Assembly: GCF_001610875.1 (NCBI RefSeq)
Contig: NZ_CP011272.1
Location: 1,717,988 to 1,781,987, forward strand
Origin: Pirellula sp. SH-Sr6A
GTDB taxonomy: Bacteria; Planctomycetota; Planctomycetia; Pirellulales; Pirellulaceae
Direction: 5' to 3'
Length of the DNA stretch: 64,000 bases
The notes under the pieces are model-generated. The model saw only the letters and a program-made list of their open reading frames with translations, was not told where the DNA came from and searched no databases. A program made the position numbers and the translations under genes. This document shows positions 8,543 through 17,285 of the stretch, in pieces. The first letter of the stretch is position 1. Each line of letters begins with the position of its first letter.

Positions 8543-11515
8543 CTAGCTGCAGCCTAGGCTGTTGCCGCAGTTGTGGCAGAGGTAGCAGTTTCCAGCTCGA
8601 ACCGTGATCGCACCGCAGTTATCACAGCTTGGTGCGTCTCCTTGGAATCCAGCAAACTGCGAGTCCCGGCTCTCGGCTATCTGACCTGAACCCGAACCTT
8701 CCGATCCGTTGCCACGGACAGGAATACTATCGAAACCGACGAATCGAGCCTTGGTGTACGAGGCAACTGGTGAAGGAACTTCGGCTCCATTTCCATTTAC
8801 CGGCGTCTTGGTCGACGTCAATGCTACGGTCGCTGCCGAGGGAGATGCCATCTCCGTCTTCATCTTGTGCTCTTCTCGATAGCTATCGAGGAAGGTCAAG
8901 CCGAGCCAACGGAAGATGTAATCGATCAAGCTCTTGGCGATACGGATATCAGGATTGGTTGTATGGCCCATCGGTTCGAAGCGAGTGTGACTGAACTTAT
9001 TCACTAGGACCTCGAGTGGAACACCGTATTGCAATGCGATCGACGTTGCGGTGCCGAAGCTGTCCATCAAACCGCCGACCGTGCTCCCTTCCTTCGCCAT
9101 CGTAATGAAGACTTCGCCTGGACGTCCATCTGGATACAGACCGACGCTGATATAGCCTTCATGACCAGCGATGCTGAACTTGTGGGTGACCGAGTTGCGA
9201 GTGTCGGGCAATCGTTCGCGGCGCGGTTTGTAAACGATCTTCTCGACCGTCTTTGCGGCCGCTTCTTCTGCTTTCTTCCCTTCCGACTTGGTCGAAAGCG
9301 GCTGACTTTGCTTGGATCCATCTCGATAGATCGCAATCGCCTTGAGCCCCAATTCCCAACCCCAGAAGTAAGCGTTACCGATGTCTTCGACCGTGCTCTC
9401 CTTAGGCATATTCACCGTTTTGCTGATCGCACCGGACAAGAACGGTTGCGCGGCGGCCATCATCTCCACGTGGGCTTGCCAGCGAATGCTGCGGGTGCCG
9501 TTTGCAGGAGTGAAGGCACAATCGAACACGGGCAAGTGCTCGGTCTTCAATTCCGGTGCCCCTTCGATCGTATCCTTGTCGTTGATATAAGCCTCAATCG
9601 ACTTGATCTGATCTTCGGTGTAGCCGAGTGTCCTCAACCCCATGTGCACCGACTTGTTCAAAATCTTCAGCATACCGCCACCCGCCAGCTGCTTGTATTT
9701 CACCAGCGCAATATCGGGTTCGATGCCCGTCGTATCGCAATCCATCATAAAACTGATGGTGCCCGTGGGTGCCAATACCGTCGCTTGCGCGTTGCGGAAT
9801 CCATTGCGATGCCCCGACTCCAGAACTTTCTCCCAGACCGAGCGTGCGGCGTCCTTCAGATAAGCAGGGCCCGCGGAATCGATTTGCTCGACAGCGTTTC
9901 GGTGCATTTGCATGACTCGCATCATCGGCTCGGCATTCTCGTCGTATTCCGTGAACGTCCCGACGACACCTGCGATTTCCGAGCTGGTCAAGTTCGCGGC
10001 GCCGTGCAGCAACGCAGTGATCGCACCGCACATGCCGTGGGCCTCTGGGGAATCGTAAGGAATTCCCGACGTCATGATGAGGGAGCCCAAGTTCGAGTAG
10101 CCCAGCCCCAGAGGACGGAACAAGTGGCTATTGAAGGCGATGCGATCGGTGGGGTAGCTCGCATGATCGACCAAGATCTCTTGGGCGATGAAGAACACGC
10201 GGCACGCATTCGTGAATCCATCGTGATCGAACGTACCATCGTCTCGTCGGAACTTCATCAAGTTGATCGAGGCGAGATTGCAAGCCGTGTTATCAAGGAA
10301 CATGTACTCCGAGCACGGGTTGCTGGCGTTGATCCGGCCGCTGTTCGGGCACGTATGCCACTTGTTGATCGTTGTGTCGTACTGTACCCCTGGGTCACCG
10401 CAGTGCCATGCGCACTCGGACATGCGATTCAGGATATCGCGAGCTTGGTAGGTCGGTGGCTCCGCTTCGCACTTGTCGCTCACCCAACGGGTCTTCCAAG
10501 CCTTGTTATCGGCAACGGCGGACATGAATTCATCGGTGACACGAACGGACAAGTTCGCGTTTTGGAACATGACGGACGAATAGGCTTCGCCGTTGAAGTT
10601 CGACTCGTAGCCTTGGCGAATGAGCGCATGCGCCTTTTGCTCTTCCTTCCACTTGCACTCGATAAACTCCATGACATCCGGGTGCCAGACTTTGATCGAT
10701 TGCATCTTGGCGGCGCGGCGAGTCTTTCCACCCGACTTCACGACCGCAGCGATCTGATCGTAGACACGCATGAACGAGAGGGGACCGCTTGGCTTCCCTC
10801 CTCCAGATAGCTTCTCACGGCTGCTGCGGATGGTTGACAGATCGGTTCCCGTTCCCGATCCGAACTTGAACAACATCGCCTCGCTCGTCGCCAAGCGCAT
10901 GATGTCCTCCATGTTGTCCTCGACGCTTTGAATAAAGCATGCGGACCCTTGGGGATACTCGTAAGGATTTTCTGGCTGCTCGACTTGGCCGGTCGTGACG
11001 TTGTAGTGCCAATTGCACTTCGCGCCCGTGACGTTGTATTGCTGATAAAGTCCGACGTTGAACCAAACGGGGGAGTTGAACGATCCGTATTGATGAAGGC
11101 AAAGCCAGGTCAAGTCACGGTAGAATCGCTCTCCATCCTCCGGGGTGTCGAAGTAACCATCGGCGATTCCCCAATCGGCCATTGTGCGCGTAACGCGATG
11201 GATCAACTGGCGAACCGATGACTCTCGCTCGTTGGGATTATTGTGGTCGCCGTAGAAATACTTGCTCACCACGACGTTGGTCGCTAGCTGACTCCAGTCG
11301 GATGGGACTTCGCAGTTCTTCTGTTCGAACAACGCTTTCCCAGACTCATCTTTGATTGCCGCACTGCGCAATTCCCATTGCACGGTGTCGAATGGATCCG
11401 CGACGTCGTTTGGACAGAATCGGGATTCGATCTTCAACCCACCTCGATCGCCGCGTGCCTCATGCGTCGTCCGAGACCTTTTCTTGCTATCGCGGCCCAT
11501 CTCTACAATTGCCAT
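8543..11515 (-). CDS. nrdJ: Vitamin B12-dependent (class II) ribonucleoside-diphosphate reductase
   Basis: 990 residues. Makes deoxyribonucleotides using an adenosylcobalamin-generated thiyl radical, so it works with or without oxygen. Recognisable blocks: FNSPVWFNVG near residue 135, ACFIQSV near 190, FKFGSGTGTDLS near 212, the finger-loop NPCSEY around 395, and PTGTISFMMD around 590. The final 27 residues hold three CxxC pairs (CDNC, CYLC, CGNSLGC), the redox-active/zinc tail common in this subfamily. The start ATG is preceded by GAAGGAG at a good distance. It is single and leftward, with a candidate NrdR operator 230-280 bases upstream. No nrdA/nrdB is in the window. Confidence 0.95.
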   Translation of the reverse strand: MAIVEMGRDSKKRSRTTHEARGDRGGLKIESRFCPNDVADPFDTVQWELRSAAIKDESGKALFEQKNCEVPSDWSQLATNVVVSKYFYGDHNNPNERESSVRQLIHRVTRTMADWGIADGYFDTPEDGERFYRDLTWLCLHQYGSFNSPVWFNVGLYQQYNVTGAKCNWHYNVTTGQVEQPENPYEYPQGSACFIQSVEDNMEDIMRLATSEAMLFKFGSGTGTDLSTIRSSREKLSGGGKPSGPLSFMRVYDQIAAVVKSGGKTRRAAKMQSIKVWHPDVMEFIECKWKEEQKAHALIRQGYESNFNGEAYSSVMFQNANLSVRVTDEFMSAVADNKAWKTRWVSDKCEAEPPTYQARDILNRMSECAWHCGDPGVQYDTTINKWHTCPNSGRINASNPCSEYMFLDNTACNLASINLMKFRRDDGTFDHDGFTNACRVFFIAQEILVDHASYPTDRIAFNSHLFRPLGLGYSNLGSLIMTSGIPYDSPEAHGMCGAITALLHGAANLTSSEIAGVVGTFTEYDENAEPMMRVMQMHRNAVEQIDSAGPAYLKDAARSVWEKVLESGHRNGFRNAQATVLAPTGTISFMMDCDTTGIEPDIALVKYKQLAGGGMLKILNKSVHMGLRTLGYTEDQIKSIEAYINDKDTIEGAPELKTEHLPVFDCAFTPANGTRSIRWQAHVEMMAAAQPFLSGAISKTVNMPKESTVEDIGNAYFWGWELGLKAIAIYRDGSKQSQPLSTKSEGKKAEEAAAKTVEKIVYKPRRERLPDTRNSVTHKFSIAGHEGYISVGLYPDGRPGEVFITMAKEGSTVGGLMDSFGTATSIALQYGVPLEVLVNKFSHTRFEPMGHTTNPDIRIAKSLIDYIFRWLGLTFLDSYREEHKMKTEMASPSAATVALTSTKTPVNGNGAEVPSPVASYTKARFVGFDSIPVRGNGSEGSGSGQIAESRDSQFAGFQGDAPSCDNCGAITVRAGNCYLCHNCGNSLGCS

Positions 11516-11746
11516 ACTGGTGCGACTCCTTCGAGAATCAAATATGAGGTTGGTAGCAATTTCACGTTCAACGAACCGACCACCGTTCGAGCCACCCTGC
11601 TACCGAATGAATAGAAACTTCCTTTGCCTACGGGTTTCGTACCCTCCACAAAGCCTCCGACTGCGATTCCAAGTCGGCCGCTAGCTGCGCCATTGGCCGC
11701 TAACCGCTCCGCACTCAAAATCCACACCGTCCAGCTCTGCAAAACA

Positions 11747-11793
11747 CCACTACTGGTAGTATTCTACGCGATTGCTGGCACAATATGTTGCGT
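11747..11793 (-). promoter_or_regulatory. Candidate tandem NrdR boxes upstream of nrdJ
   Basis: The box at 11778-11793 (GCACAATATGTTGCGT) matches 13 of 16 positions of the NrdR consensus ACACWATATATWGTGT. The partner at 11747-11762 (CCACTACTGGTAGTAT) matches 10 of 16 but keeps the conserved CWA...TWG arms. The two are 31 bp apart centre to centre, the three-helical-turn spacing normal for NrdR boxes. NrdR represses ribonucleotide reductase genes when dATP is high. The sequence match is my count; binding is inferred. Confidence 0.45.
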
Positions 11794-12041
11794 CATGGCG
11801 AGCATCTTAACGATTGCCAGAACCACAGTCAAACTTAGGGACAGGGGTCGCGCAAGAGCTTGGCAGTTCAAGGGTTGGGGTGCCTCCATTCGGTGGAACC
11901 ACTTGTTCGGAAAACGTCCCAATCCCCTCTTAAGGCATTGCCCTGTGGCGACTTAGGACAATCTCGCCCAAGGCCGTGACACGTCTGGTCCCAAGGAGAA
12001 AAAAATCGGATTTGTTTTGGCCGCCGCCTAGCAAGGTTTCG
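11794..12041. other. Intergenic stretch upstream of the NrdR boxes
   Basis: 248 bases between the candidate NrdR boxes and the exonuclease stop. I see no conserved gene, RNA element or strong hairpin. I looked for a cobalamin riboswitch, because the gene downstream is B12-dependent, and found no convincing B12 box. Confidence 0.5.
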
Positions 12042-13121
12042 CTAATCCCCTCGAACGATTTCTGCCGCACATGGGATCAGCGCTAGCAATTGTCGCTGGG
12101 ACAAACTGACAATTGTCTGCCCGAGCCCCCTCCTTTTATCGATCTCCTGGGCGATCCGGCTCACCTCGGGATCCGTTCCTTCGCCGACCCCCAAAAAAGT
12201 CCCATCGCCGAAAAGGGACGGAGTGGCCGCTGCAGCCGAGGGAACACCGAAGATCACATACTGGATCTTGAAATTCAACTGCGCGTGGACTTCGGCCCCC
12301 AACGACTCGAGAAATCGAATTGCTTCCTGCCGATCCAGTCCGAGCAGGCTATCGACGAGCAAGACCTGTTTGCCAGCCAGGGGCTGAAGCGACGCGGCCC
12401 GGTCGAGAATGGTCTGGGCAAGTGTCTTCGCACGCCTCAACCCGTGAGATGCCGCGCTGGGGACGCCGTCGGCACGATACACTTTTGATTGCACGCGGGC
12501 TGAGACCTCGATTTCGCTTTGCATGCGGTGCAATCGGATGGCTCGGGGAGACTGTACCCGATCGACCCGTATCGCACCTCGTAGCAAACCGGTCGCTTCC
12601 TCTAGCTCCAGGAAACTGCCCGATCGCGTCTTGTCGCGTGCCAAACGTGCAATCGTCGCACTGGCTCTGGCGTCTTCCAACGCGTCATGGTGTTGAAAAA
12701 CCAGCCCCAAATGCTGGGCCACGTTGGCCAAACCATGGCCATCGAGCGCCGGCCAAACACGCTTCGCGAGCAAACGGGTGCATTGGATTTCTTGCGGCGG
12801 GATCGGTAACTCGTAGTGCTTGCAAGTCTCCGTCAAGACGCGCGCGTCGAATCCGACATTGTGCCCGAGCAAAACACTTTTGCTGAGGATCTCGCGGATC
12901 TCCGGCCAAAGTTCTTTCCATGAGGGCTGATTCATGCAATCGCGAGCGGTCAGACCGTGAACGCGAACGCACTGCGGAGAAAAATACAGTCTTGGAGGTC
13001 GAATCAGCCAAGATCGTTCGGACACGATCTCGAACCCCTCCATAACCACCAAACCTACCTGACAAGCCGAATTGGGTTGATGGTTAGCGGTTTCAAAATC
13101 GATCGCAACAATGCGTTCCAT
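12042..13121 (-). CDS. DEDDh 3'-5' exonuclease (DnaQ-like) with C-terminal BRCT-like domain
   Basis: 359 residues from ATG 13121; the frame extends 19 codons further but MERIVAIDFE is the normal start of such proteins. The exonuclease domain fills residues 1-170. Motif I is DFE (7-9), motif II is HNVGFD around 98-103, and motif III HDALEDA around 150 carries the catalytic His and Asp of the DEDDh type. The C-terminal 90 residues (GKQVLLVDSLLGLDRQEAIRFLESLGAEV...) look like a BRCT fold. Such fusions act in DNA proofreading or repair, not as the main epsilon subunit. It is leftward, 116 bases after the ExeA-like gene, perhaps the last gene of that operon. Confidence 0.85.
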   Translation of the reverse strand: MERIVAIDFETANHQPNSACQVGLVVMEGFEIVSERSWLIRPPRLYFSPQCVRVHGLTARDCMNQPSWKELWPEIREILSKSVLLGHNVGFDARVLTETCKHYELPIPPQEIQCTRLLAKRVWPALDGHGLANVAQHLGLVFQHHDALEDARASATIARLARDKTRSGSFLELEEATGLLRGAIRVDRVQSPRAIRLHRMQSEIEVSARVQSKVYRADGVPSAASHGLRRAKTLAQTILDRAASLQPLAGKQVLLVDSLLGLDRQEAIRFLESLGAEVHAQLNFKIQYVIFGVPSAAAATPSLFGDGTFLGVGEGTDPEVSRIAQEIDKRRGLGQTIVSLSQRQLLALIPCAAEIVRGD

Positions 13122-13237
13122 GCCCCTACTTTCTCTCGAGAATTGGCAGACAGCCAACCCCAATTTAGCCTGAGGCAATCCACTCGGCTACAGGCCCGCT
13201 CCGATCCACCGTTACGAGCACTGCACCGCGGGGGAAA

Positions 13238-14071
13238 TCAAGCGGCGTGGCGAACCGAAGAAAGTTCGCGATGCGCATTCTCGATCGTTCGAGGATCGAT
13301 CTGCTGGAGATCCTGGGCGAAACCGATCATCAGTGCCAGATCGCACAAACGATTGATTCGTCTCGGAACCCCCATCGACAGCAATTGAACCGTTTCGATG
13401 GACGCGGACGAAAAGATATCGTCCCGATCGGTTCCGGCCTGACGCATTCGATGCTGGATGTAGGCGGTGGTGTCATCGATCGAGAATCGTTCGAGAACGC
13501 ATCGGACCGCGATTCGATCTTCCAGCGAAGAACTTTTCGCAAGATGCGAGATGATGGAGGTAGCCCCGCACAGAACCAACGTGATCGGAGACTCACGGAG
13601 ACAGGAATCGGACGCCAGATTGAGAAGCAATCGAAGGCCTTCCAGAGACCCAAATTGGGAAAGGAGATGCGCTTCATCGATCGCCACGACCGCGTGCAAA
13701 TCCTGCGCGACGTTGTGACGGAGAACGCGATCTAAAAGCTCGATCGAACGCGCCAAATCCGACAACGATCCTTTCTCGTGCGGTCCGATTTGCCGGGCGA
13801 TGTGCTGGATCAGTTGCTCCGAAGGCATGGCAGGGTAAACCACGCGCGCGATCGGAGAAAACGAGTCGGCGAGTTGTTCGAGACAAGACTCAAGAATCAT
13901 CGTTTTCCCCAAGCCTGATTCTCCGCAGAGAACCGCGATCGCGCGACGTTGTTCGATCGCGTAACCTAGCTTCAACGCGGCCGCTTGATGGCTCTCCGAT
14001 GGATAGTACGAGTTCTCGTTGGCCTTCCCTTCGAACGGTCGTTCAGCCAAACCCCAGTGCGACTCGTACAT
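13238..14071 (-). CDS. ExeA-like AAA ATPase (XrtA-associated type)
   Basis: 277 residues. The start MYESHWGLAERPFEG is the typical opening of ExeA/GspA-like and exosortase-associated ATPases. Walker A is CGESGLGKT (about 50-58), Walker B is VVAIDEAH (about 128-135), and a sensor/arginine-rich segment is near 190-225 (GVPRRINRLCDLAL). It hydrolyses ATP to drive assembly or export of cell-surface material; in exopolysaccharide loci its partner is a CpsD-like ATPase. Here that partner lies 18 bases upstream, so co-transcription is very likely. No exosortase or polymerase gene is in the window. Confidence 0.82.
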   Translation of the reverse strand: MYESHWGLAERPFEGKANENSYYPSESHQAAALKLGYAIEQRRAIAVLCGESGLGKTMILESCLEQLADSFSPIARVVYPAMPSEQLIQHIARQIGPHEKGSLSDLARSIELLDRVLRHNVAQDLHAVVAIDEAHLLSQFGSLEGLRLLLNLASDSCLRESPITLVLCGATSIISHLAKSSSLEDRIAVRCVLERFSIDDTTAYIQHRMRQAGTDRDDIFSSASIETVQLLSMGVPRRINRLCDLALMIGFAQDLQQIDPRTIENAHRELSSVRHAA

Positions 14072-14089
14072 TTCCGCAACCCCTTCTTC

Positions 14090-15496
14090 TTACGCGTGAA
14101 AGTTCTCGACCATGCCAACCGAAGCAATTCCCATCCCTTGCAGAATGCTATTCGCTGTGTCGACCTTCTCCCGAATGCTCAATTCGGTGTCGACGACGAG
14201 AACCGCCGCATCCACAACGCATTCCTGCGATACACCGACCAAGTCGCGCTGTTCGAGATTCAATCGATTCGAATCGAGGAAAACAATATCATGCACCGAA
14301 GAAATCCGCTTGACGATCCGAGCGGCGCGATTGAGATTGGCATGAAGCTGTTGGGCCGCGATGATGGAAGTGAGGGGATAGACGGTGATGTTGTCTTCCA
14401 CCGAACGAACGGCGACTTCCTCGAGCGGAACGTTCTCAAACAAGCAGTCTTGCCATCCATGTTCCATATCGAGTCGAAGCTGATCGATGAGGCTTGGATA
14501 ACAGGTATCGGCATCCAGCAATCCGACTTGCAACCCTGCGGCTGCCGCGCAGCGGGCCAAATGCATAGCGACAGTGCTGCGTCCAACCCCGCGTTCCCCG
14601 CTGGTGATCGCCATCACCCGCAACCCGTCTTGGTTTGCCAAACGCAAGTGTTGTCCGATTTGTTCAAAGGCGGAGCGATTGGACTTTTCTAACTGAAGGA
14701 GCACTTCAGGCCAGAAGAACTTGTCCACCTCCCACGAGGGACGAAACGCAACTGGCAAAGGGACTTCGGTCGTCGCTTTGGTCGTTTCTTTGCGATCCAT
14801 CCGCGGCGGAGTTGCCGCAGGTAACCGTTGAGAATGGAGAGCTTTCGGTGCATGCGGTGCAGAATCGGCAACCATCCGCGTTTCTTGCCTTACATCGCTC
14901 GCGACGGGACGCTCTGCTGGTTGTATCGGCGCCTTAGGAGGAACCGGAGAGATCGGAGCCGACGCCGGCGTGGGAGTCGCGGGGGCCAAATGCGAAGTCA
15001 CTTTGCCATGCCCCGAATCGATCCGAATCGACGGAAAAGGATGCGCTGGACTGGTAACACTTCGGGGTATCGGCTTGTTCGGAGGCGCAGCGGTTGGCTG
15101 GGCAGAAGACTCGGGATGAACGACCATCGTCGGAGCCCCGTTCACAACCACGGCGGGCTGAGCCCGAAACACCCCCGTCCCTTTCATACCACGCTCGGCT
15201 CCCAGCGGAGACCAAACTCCACGAACCTCTTCCGGTTCGAGATGCGTCGCGTCCGAAGGGCGCACAAGAGGTCGCGGAACATTTGGCGGGACAGGTTTCG
15301 CTGCAGGTGGCGATTGCCGTGCAGCCGGAGCTCCTGGTACCCCCAAATCGGCTCGTCGGTAGGTCGTTTCGGTTTCGCCCGCGCCGTTCAACGTGCTTTT
15401 CGGCGGCAACGGAGCGGAAGAGTCGGAACTCGGTCGGTTTGCAACCCGATTCTTGATGTAGGCACGCAAGTAGGCTTGATTGACTTCGTTGCTCAT
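14090..15496 (-). CDS. CpsD/ParA-like P-loop ATPase with altered Walker A and long Pro-rich N-terminus
   Basis: 468 residues. Residues 1-235 are low-complexity, rich in Pro, Ala and Ser. The C-terminal 230 residues have the fold of BY-kinase/ParA ATPases from exopolysaccharide loci. The Walker A reads SGERGVGRST, with Arg where the nucleotide-binding Lys is expected. Walker A' is LLDADTCYP. The Walker B region is IVFLDS. The tyrosine-rich C-terminal tail of true BY-kinases is absent. Location suggests a role in surface polysaccharide or protein export with the ExeA-like ATPase. The Lys-to-Arg change may weaken or abolish ATP hydrolysis, making it a switch or scaffold; this is inference. Confidence 0.7.
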   Translation of the reverse strand: MSNEVNQAYLRAYIKNRVANRPSSDSSAPLPPKSTLNGAGETETTYRRADLGVPGAPAARQSPPAAKPVPPNVPRPLVRPSDATHLEPEEVRGVWSPLGAERGMKGTGVFRAQPAVVVNGAPTMVVHPESSAQPTAAPPNKPIPRSVTSPAHPFPSIRIDSGHGKVTSHLAPATPTPASAPISPVPPKAPIQPAERPVASDVRQETRMVADSAPHAPKALHSQRLPAATPPRMDRKETTKATTEVPLPVAFRPSWEVDKFFWPEVLLQLEKSNRSAFEQIGQHLRLANQDGLRVMAITSGERGVGRSTVAMHLARCAAAAGLQVGLLDADTCYPSLIDQLRLDMEHGWQDCLFENVPLEEVAVRSVEDNITVYPLTSIIAAQQLHANLNRAARIVKRISSVHDIVFLDSNRLNLEQRDLVGVSQECVVDAAVLVVDTELSIREKVDTANSILQGMGIASVGMVENFHA

Positions 15497-15531
15497 GTTC
15501 TGTCGACCTGTGTGTTGGTTGGAGTCGTCGC

Positions 15532-16863
15532 CTATTGGATCGCTGGGTACCCGAAGGAAGTACCCGTGCTGGTCGCTGCCCCCGAGGGCTGTCGAATCGG
15601 TTGATATCGATTGACGGTTCCTGCTGGCAAGTTCGGTGCAGTCGCTGGTTCGGTCGGTTGCACCGTCAAGGGTCGGTATTCTTGGGCCTTCGGAGGATAA
15701 GGCTGCCCCGAGAGTGGAGTGGTCGCACTAGGCTGCCCGGAAGGGGTCAGGTTGGACCAGGAAGGAGTCGGGCTCGAGATCGCTGGCTTCGTCGTTGAAT
15801 TGGGGACAGATGACGCGTTGGACACGGGAAGTGCCGGCGTTGCTAGATCCCAACCTGTGGAGATGGGCTGATACGAAGAAGGTGCCGTGGGAGATGCTTT
15901 CGGCGACGAAACCGGTGTGTAGGGTACCGGTTGTTTCGTAGTCGAAAGTGCCGCATTGGAGGCCTTGCCATTGGCGCGGTTCCAGAGGTCGATCACCGAA
16001 TCGGTGGGTAAATCAGGCGTGGACGTGGTATGGATGCTGATGTCCAGACCGCTTTTGGGTTCCGAAACCGCAGGGCTTGGTGCGAAGAACATGGGGGGTT
16101 CGGTCGCAGCGGAAGGGGCCATATCGGTCGGCTTCATCGAACTATATGCAGGTGATGGTGCTGGCTGGTTGAACCGAGCAGGAATCTCTTCGTCGCGCAC
16201 GGCGAACGCGCTTTTGTTCCCTTCCAACTCCGGCATGGACTCTCGAGTGGCGGAATCCGAGCTCGCTGGCTGTGCCATGGGAGGGTTGGGATTGGAGGCG
16301 GTGAGAAGCAACGGGGGTTGAACAGAAGGTATCGGTGCTGCGTTTTCATTCGCCGATGCAGTCTCCACGTGCGGGGTCGCAACGTGTGGGGTCGCAACTG
16401 GCGACGAAGCGATGGATGGCGAGGGAGCAGCAGGTGACGGAACGACGATAGGATCCAGCGCGATTTCCGGTGGAATCGAGGATTCTAGCGAGGTCGATGA
16501 ACTGGCGGATGGCTTGCCCAACGGGGAATCGCTGACGGAAATCTTGATCACCAAGAGAACCAACAACACGAGCAAAGTGACGGCAATGCTGTTCTTGAGC
16601 AGAGATCCCAGCTTCGAAATCGCCCTGGGCTTGACCCTCGGTCCTTCGGGTTCGAGAGAAAAGGGAGCGGGTGTAGGAGCGGGAGACGTCGCTGTGGGTG
16701 TGTCAGCGGCGATCGAAGGGGGCGCAGCGACGTTGCCCTCCGGTCGTGGCGGTGCGACGACCAATAATGGCTGTACATTTTTCAACGAGAATAGAATGGG
16801 GGTGTTCCCCCAATCACGGGCGCGACTCGTGGGGCTTTTTCTCGTTGGCATTTCATTTGTCAT
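15532..16863 (-). CDS. Pro/Ser-rich single-pass membrane protein of unknown function
   Basis: 443 residues from ATG 16863; an earlier in-frame start exists, but this one has AAGGA about 9 bases upstream. Residues 1-90 are cytoplasmic and Pro-rich, 91-110 (NSIAVTLLVLLVLLVIKISV) form one membrane segment, and the remaining 330 residues are a Pro/Ser/Thr/Ala-rich, probably unfolded exterior. No catalytic motif. It is the first gene of a leftward operon with the CpsD-like (35 bases on) and ExeA-like ATPases. Such membrane anchors often bridge envelope-assembly ATPases to the cell surface, but that role is inference. Confidence 0.65.
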   Translation of the reverse strand: MTNEMPTRKSPTSRARDWGNTPILFSLKNVQPLLVVAPPRPEGNVAAPPSIAADTPTATSPAPTPAPFSLEPEGPRVKPRAISKLGSLLKNSIAVTLLVLLVLLVIKISVSDSPLGKPSASSSTSLESSIPPEIALDPIVVPSPAAPSPSIASSPVATPHVATPHVETASANENAAPIPSVQPPLLLTASNPNPPMAQPASSDSATRESMPELEGNKSAFAVRDEEIPARFNQPAPSPAYSSMKPTDMAPSAATEPPMFFAPSPAVSEPKSGLDISIHTTSTPDLPTDSVIDLWNRANGKASNAALSTTKQPVPYTPVSSPKASPTAPSSYQPISTGWDLATPALPVSNASSVPNSTTKPAISSPTPSWSNLTPSGQPSATTPLSGQPYPPKAQEYRPLTVQPTEPATAPNLPAGTVNRYQPIRQPSGAATSTGTSFGYPAIQ

Positions 16864-17285
16864 GGGTCGATTCCTTTCGATCCAACTAGTCATCGCCGTC
16901 CTGTGGCGACGCTATGGAACCGTCTCTCGATCATCGTAACGATGGTGACGGTTTCTTTAACTTTTCCGTGTACAACGACTTTTCCGGTTCGGCAGAGTCT
17001 ACGGATTGTTCCGAAGATTAGGATCGTCGGTTGGCCACGTGAAGAGCACTTTACTGGAATGACGACGGCCCAACGTCGCCGTGGGCAGGCCTCGGCAGGG
17101 CTCGAAAGGGTGTCGGAACGGGAACCGCCAAGTGGCCCTTCAAACGGAAAATCGAAAAAGGCGTCAAATTGCGTAGAGTTTACCCGTGGAGAAAAGTCCT
17201 TCTTCTTCGTTCGAGTTGGGGGAATCTTTTCGGCAGACTAACATCCAATAGACGGCGTTTGTGTCCCTCGTAAACGAAGCAGCAT
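16864..17285. promoter_or_regulatory. Divergent control region with a nested inverted repeat
   Basis: 422 bases between the starts of the leftward ATPase operon and the rightward secreted protein, so both promoters should lie here. At 16918-16953 a 7-bp outer stem (AACCGTC / GACGGTT) encloses ATCATCG-TAA-CGATGGT, giving a two-level cruciform about 55 bases upstream of the leftward start. It could be an operator or an RNA leader hairpin. I see nothing else conserved. Confidence 0.4.

Noticed and set aside
9029-10810. 593-codon rightward open frame
   Set aside because: It lies wholly antisense to nrdJ, whose conserved motifs prove the other strand; it is a codon-bias shadow.
11516-12041. Possible cobalamin riboswitch upstream of the B12-dependent reductase
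   Set aside because: No convincing B12 box or the surrounding conserved segments on the minus strand; a NrdR-type site explains the region better.
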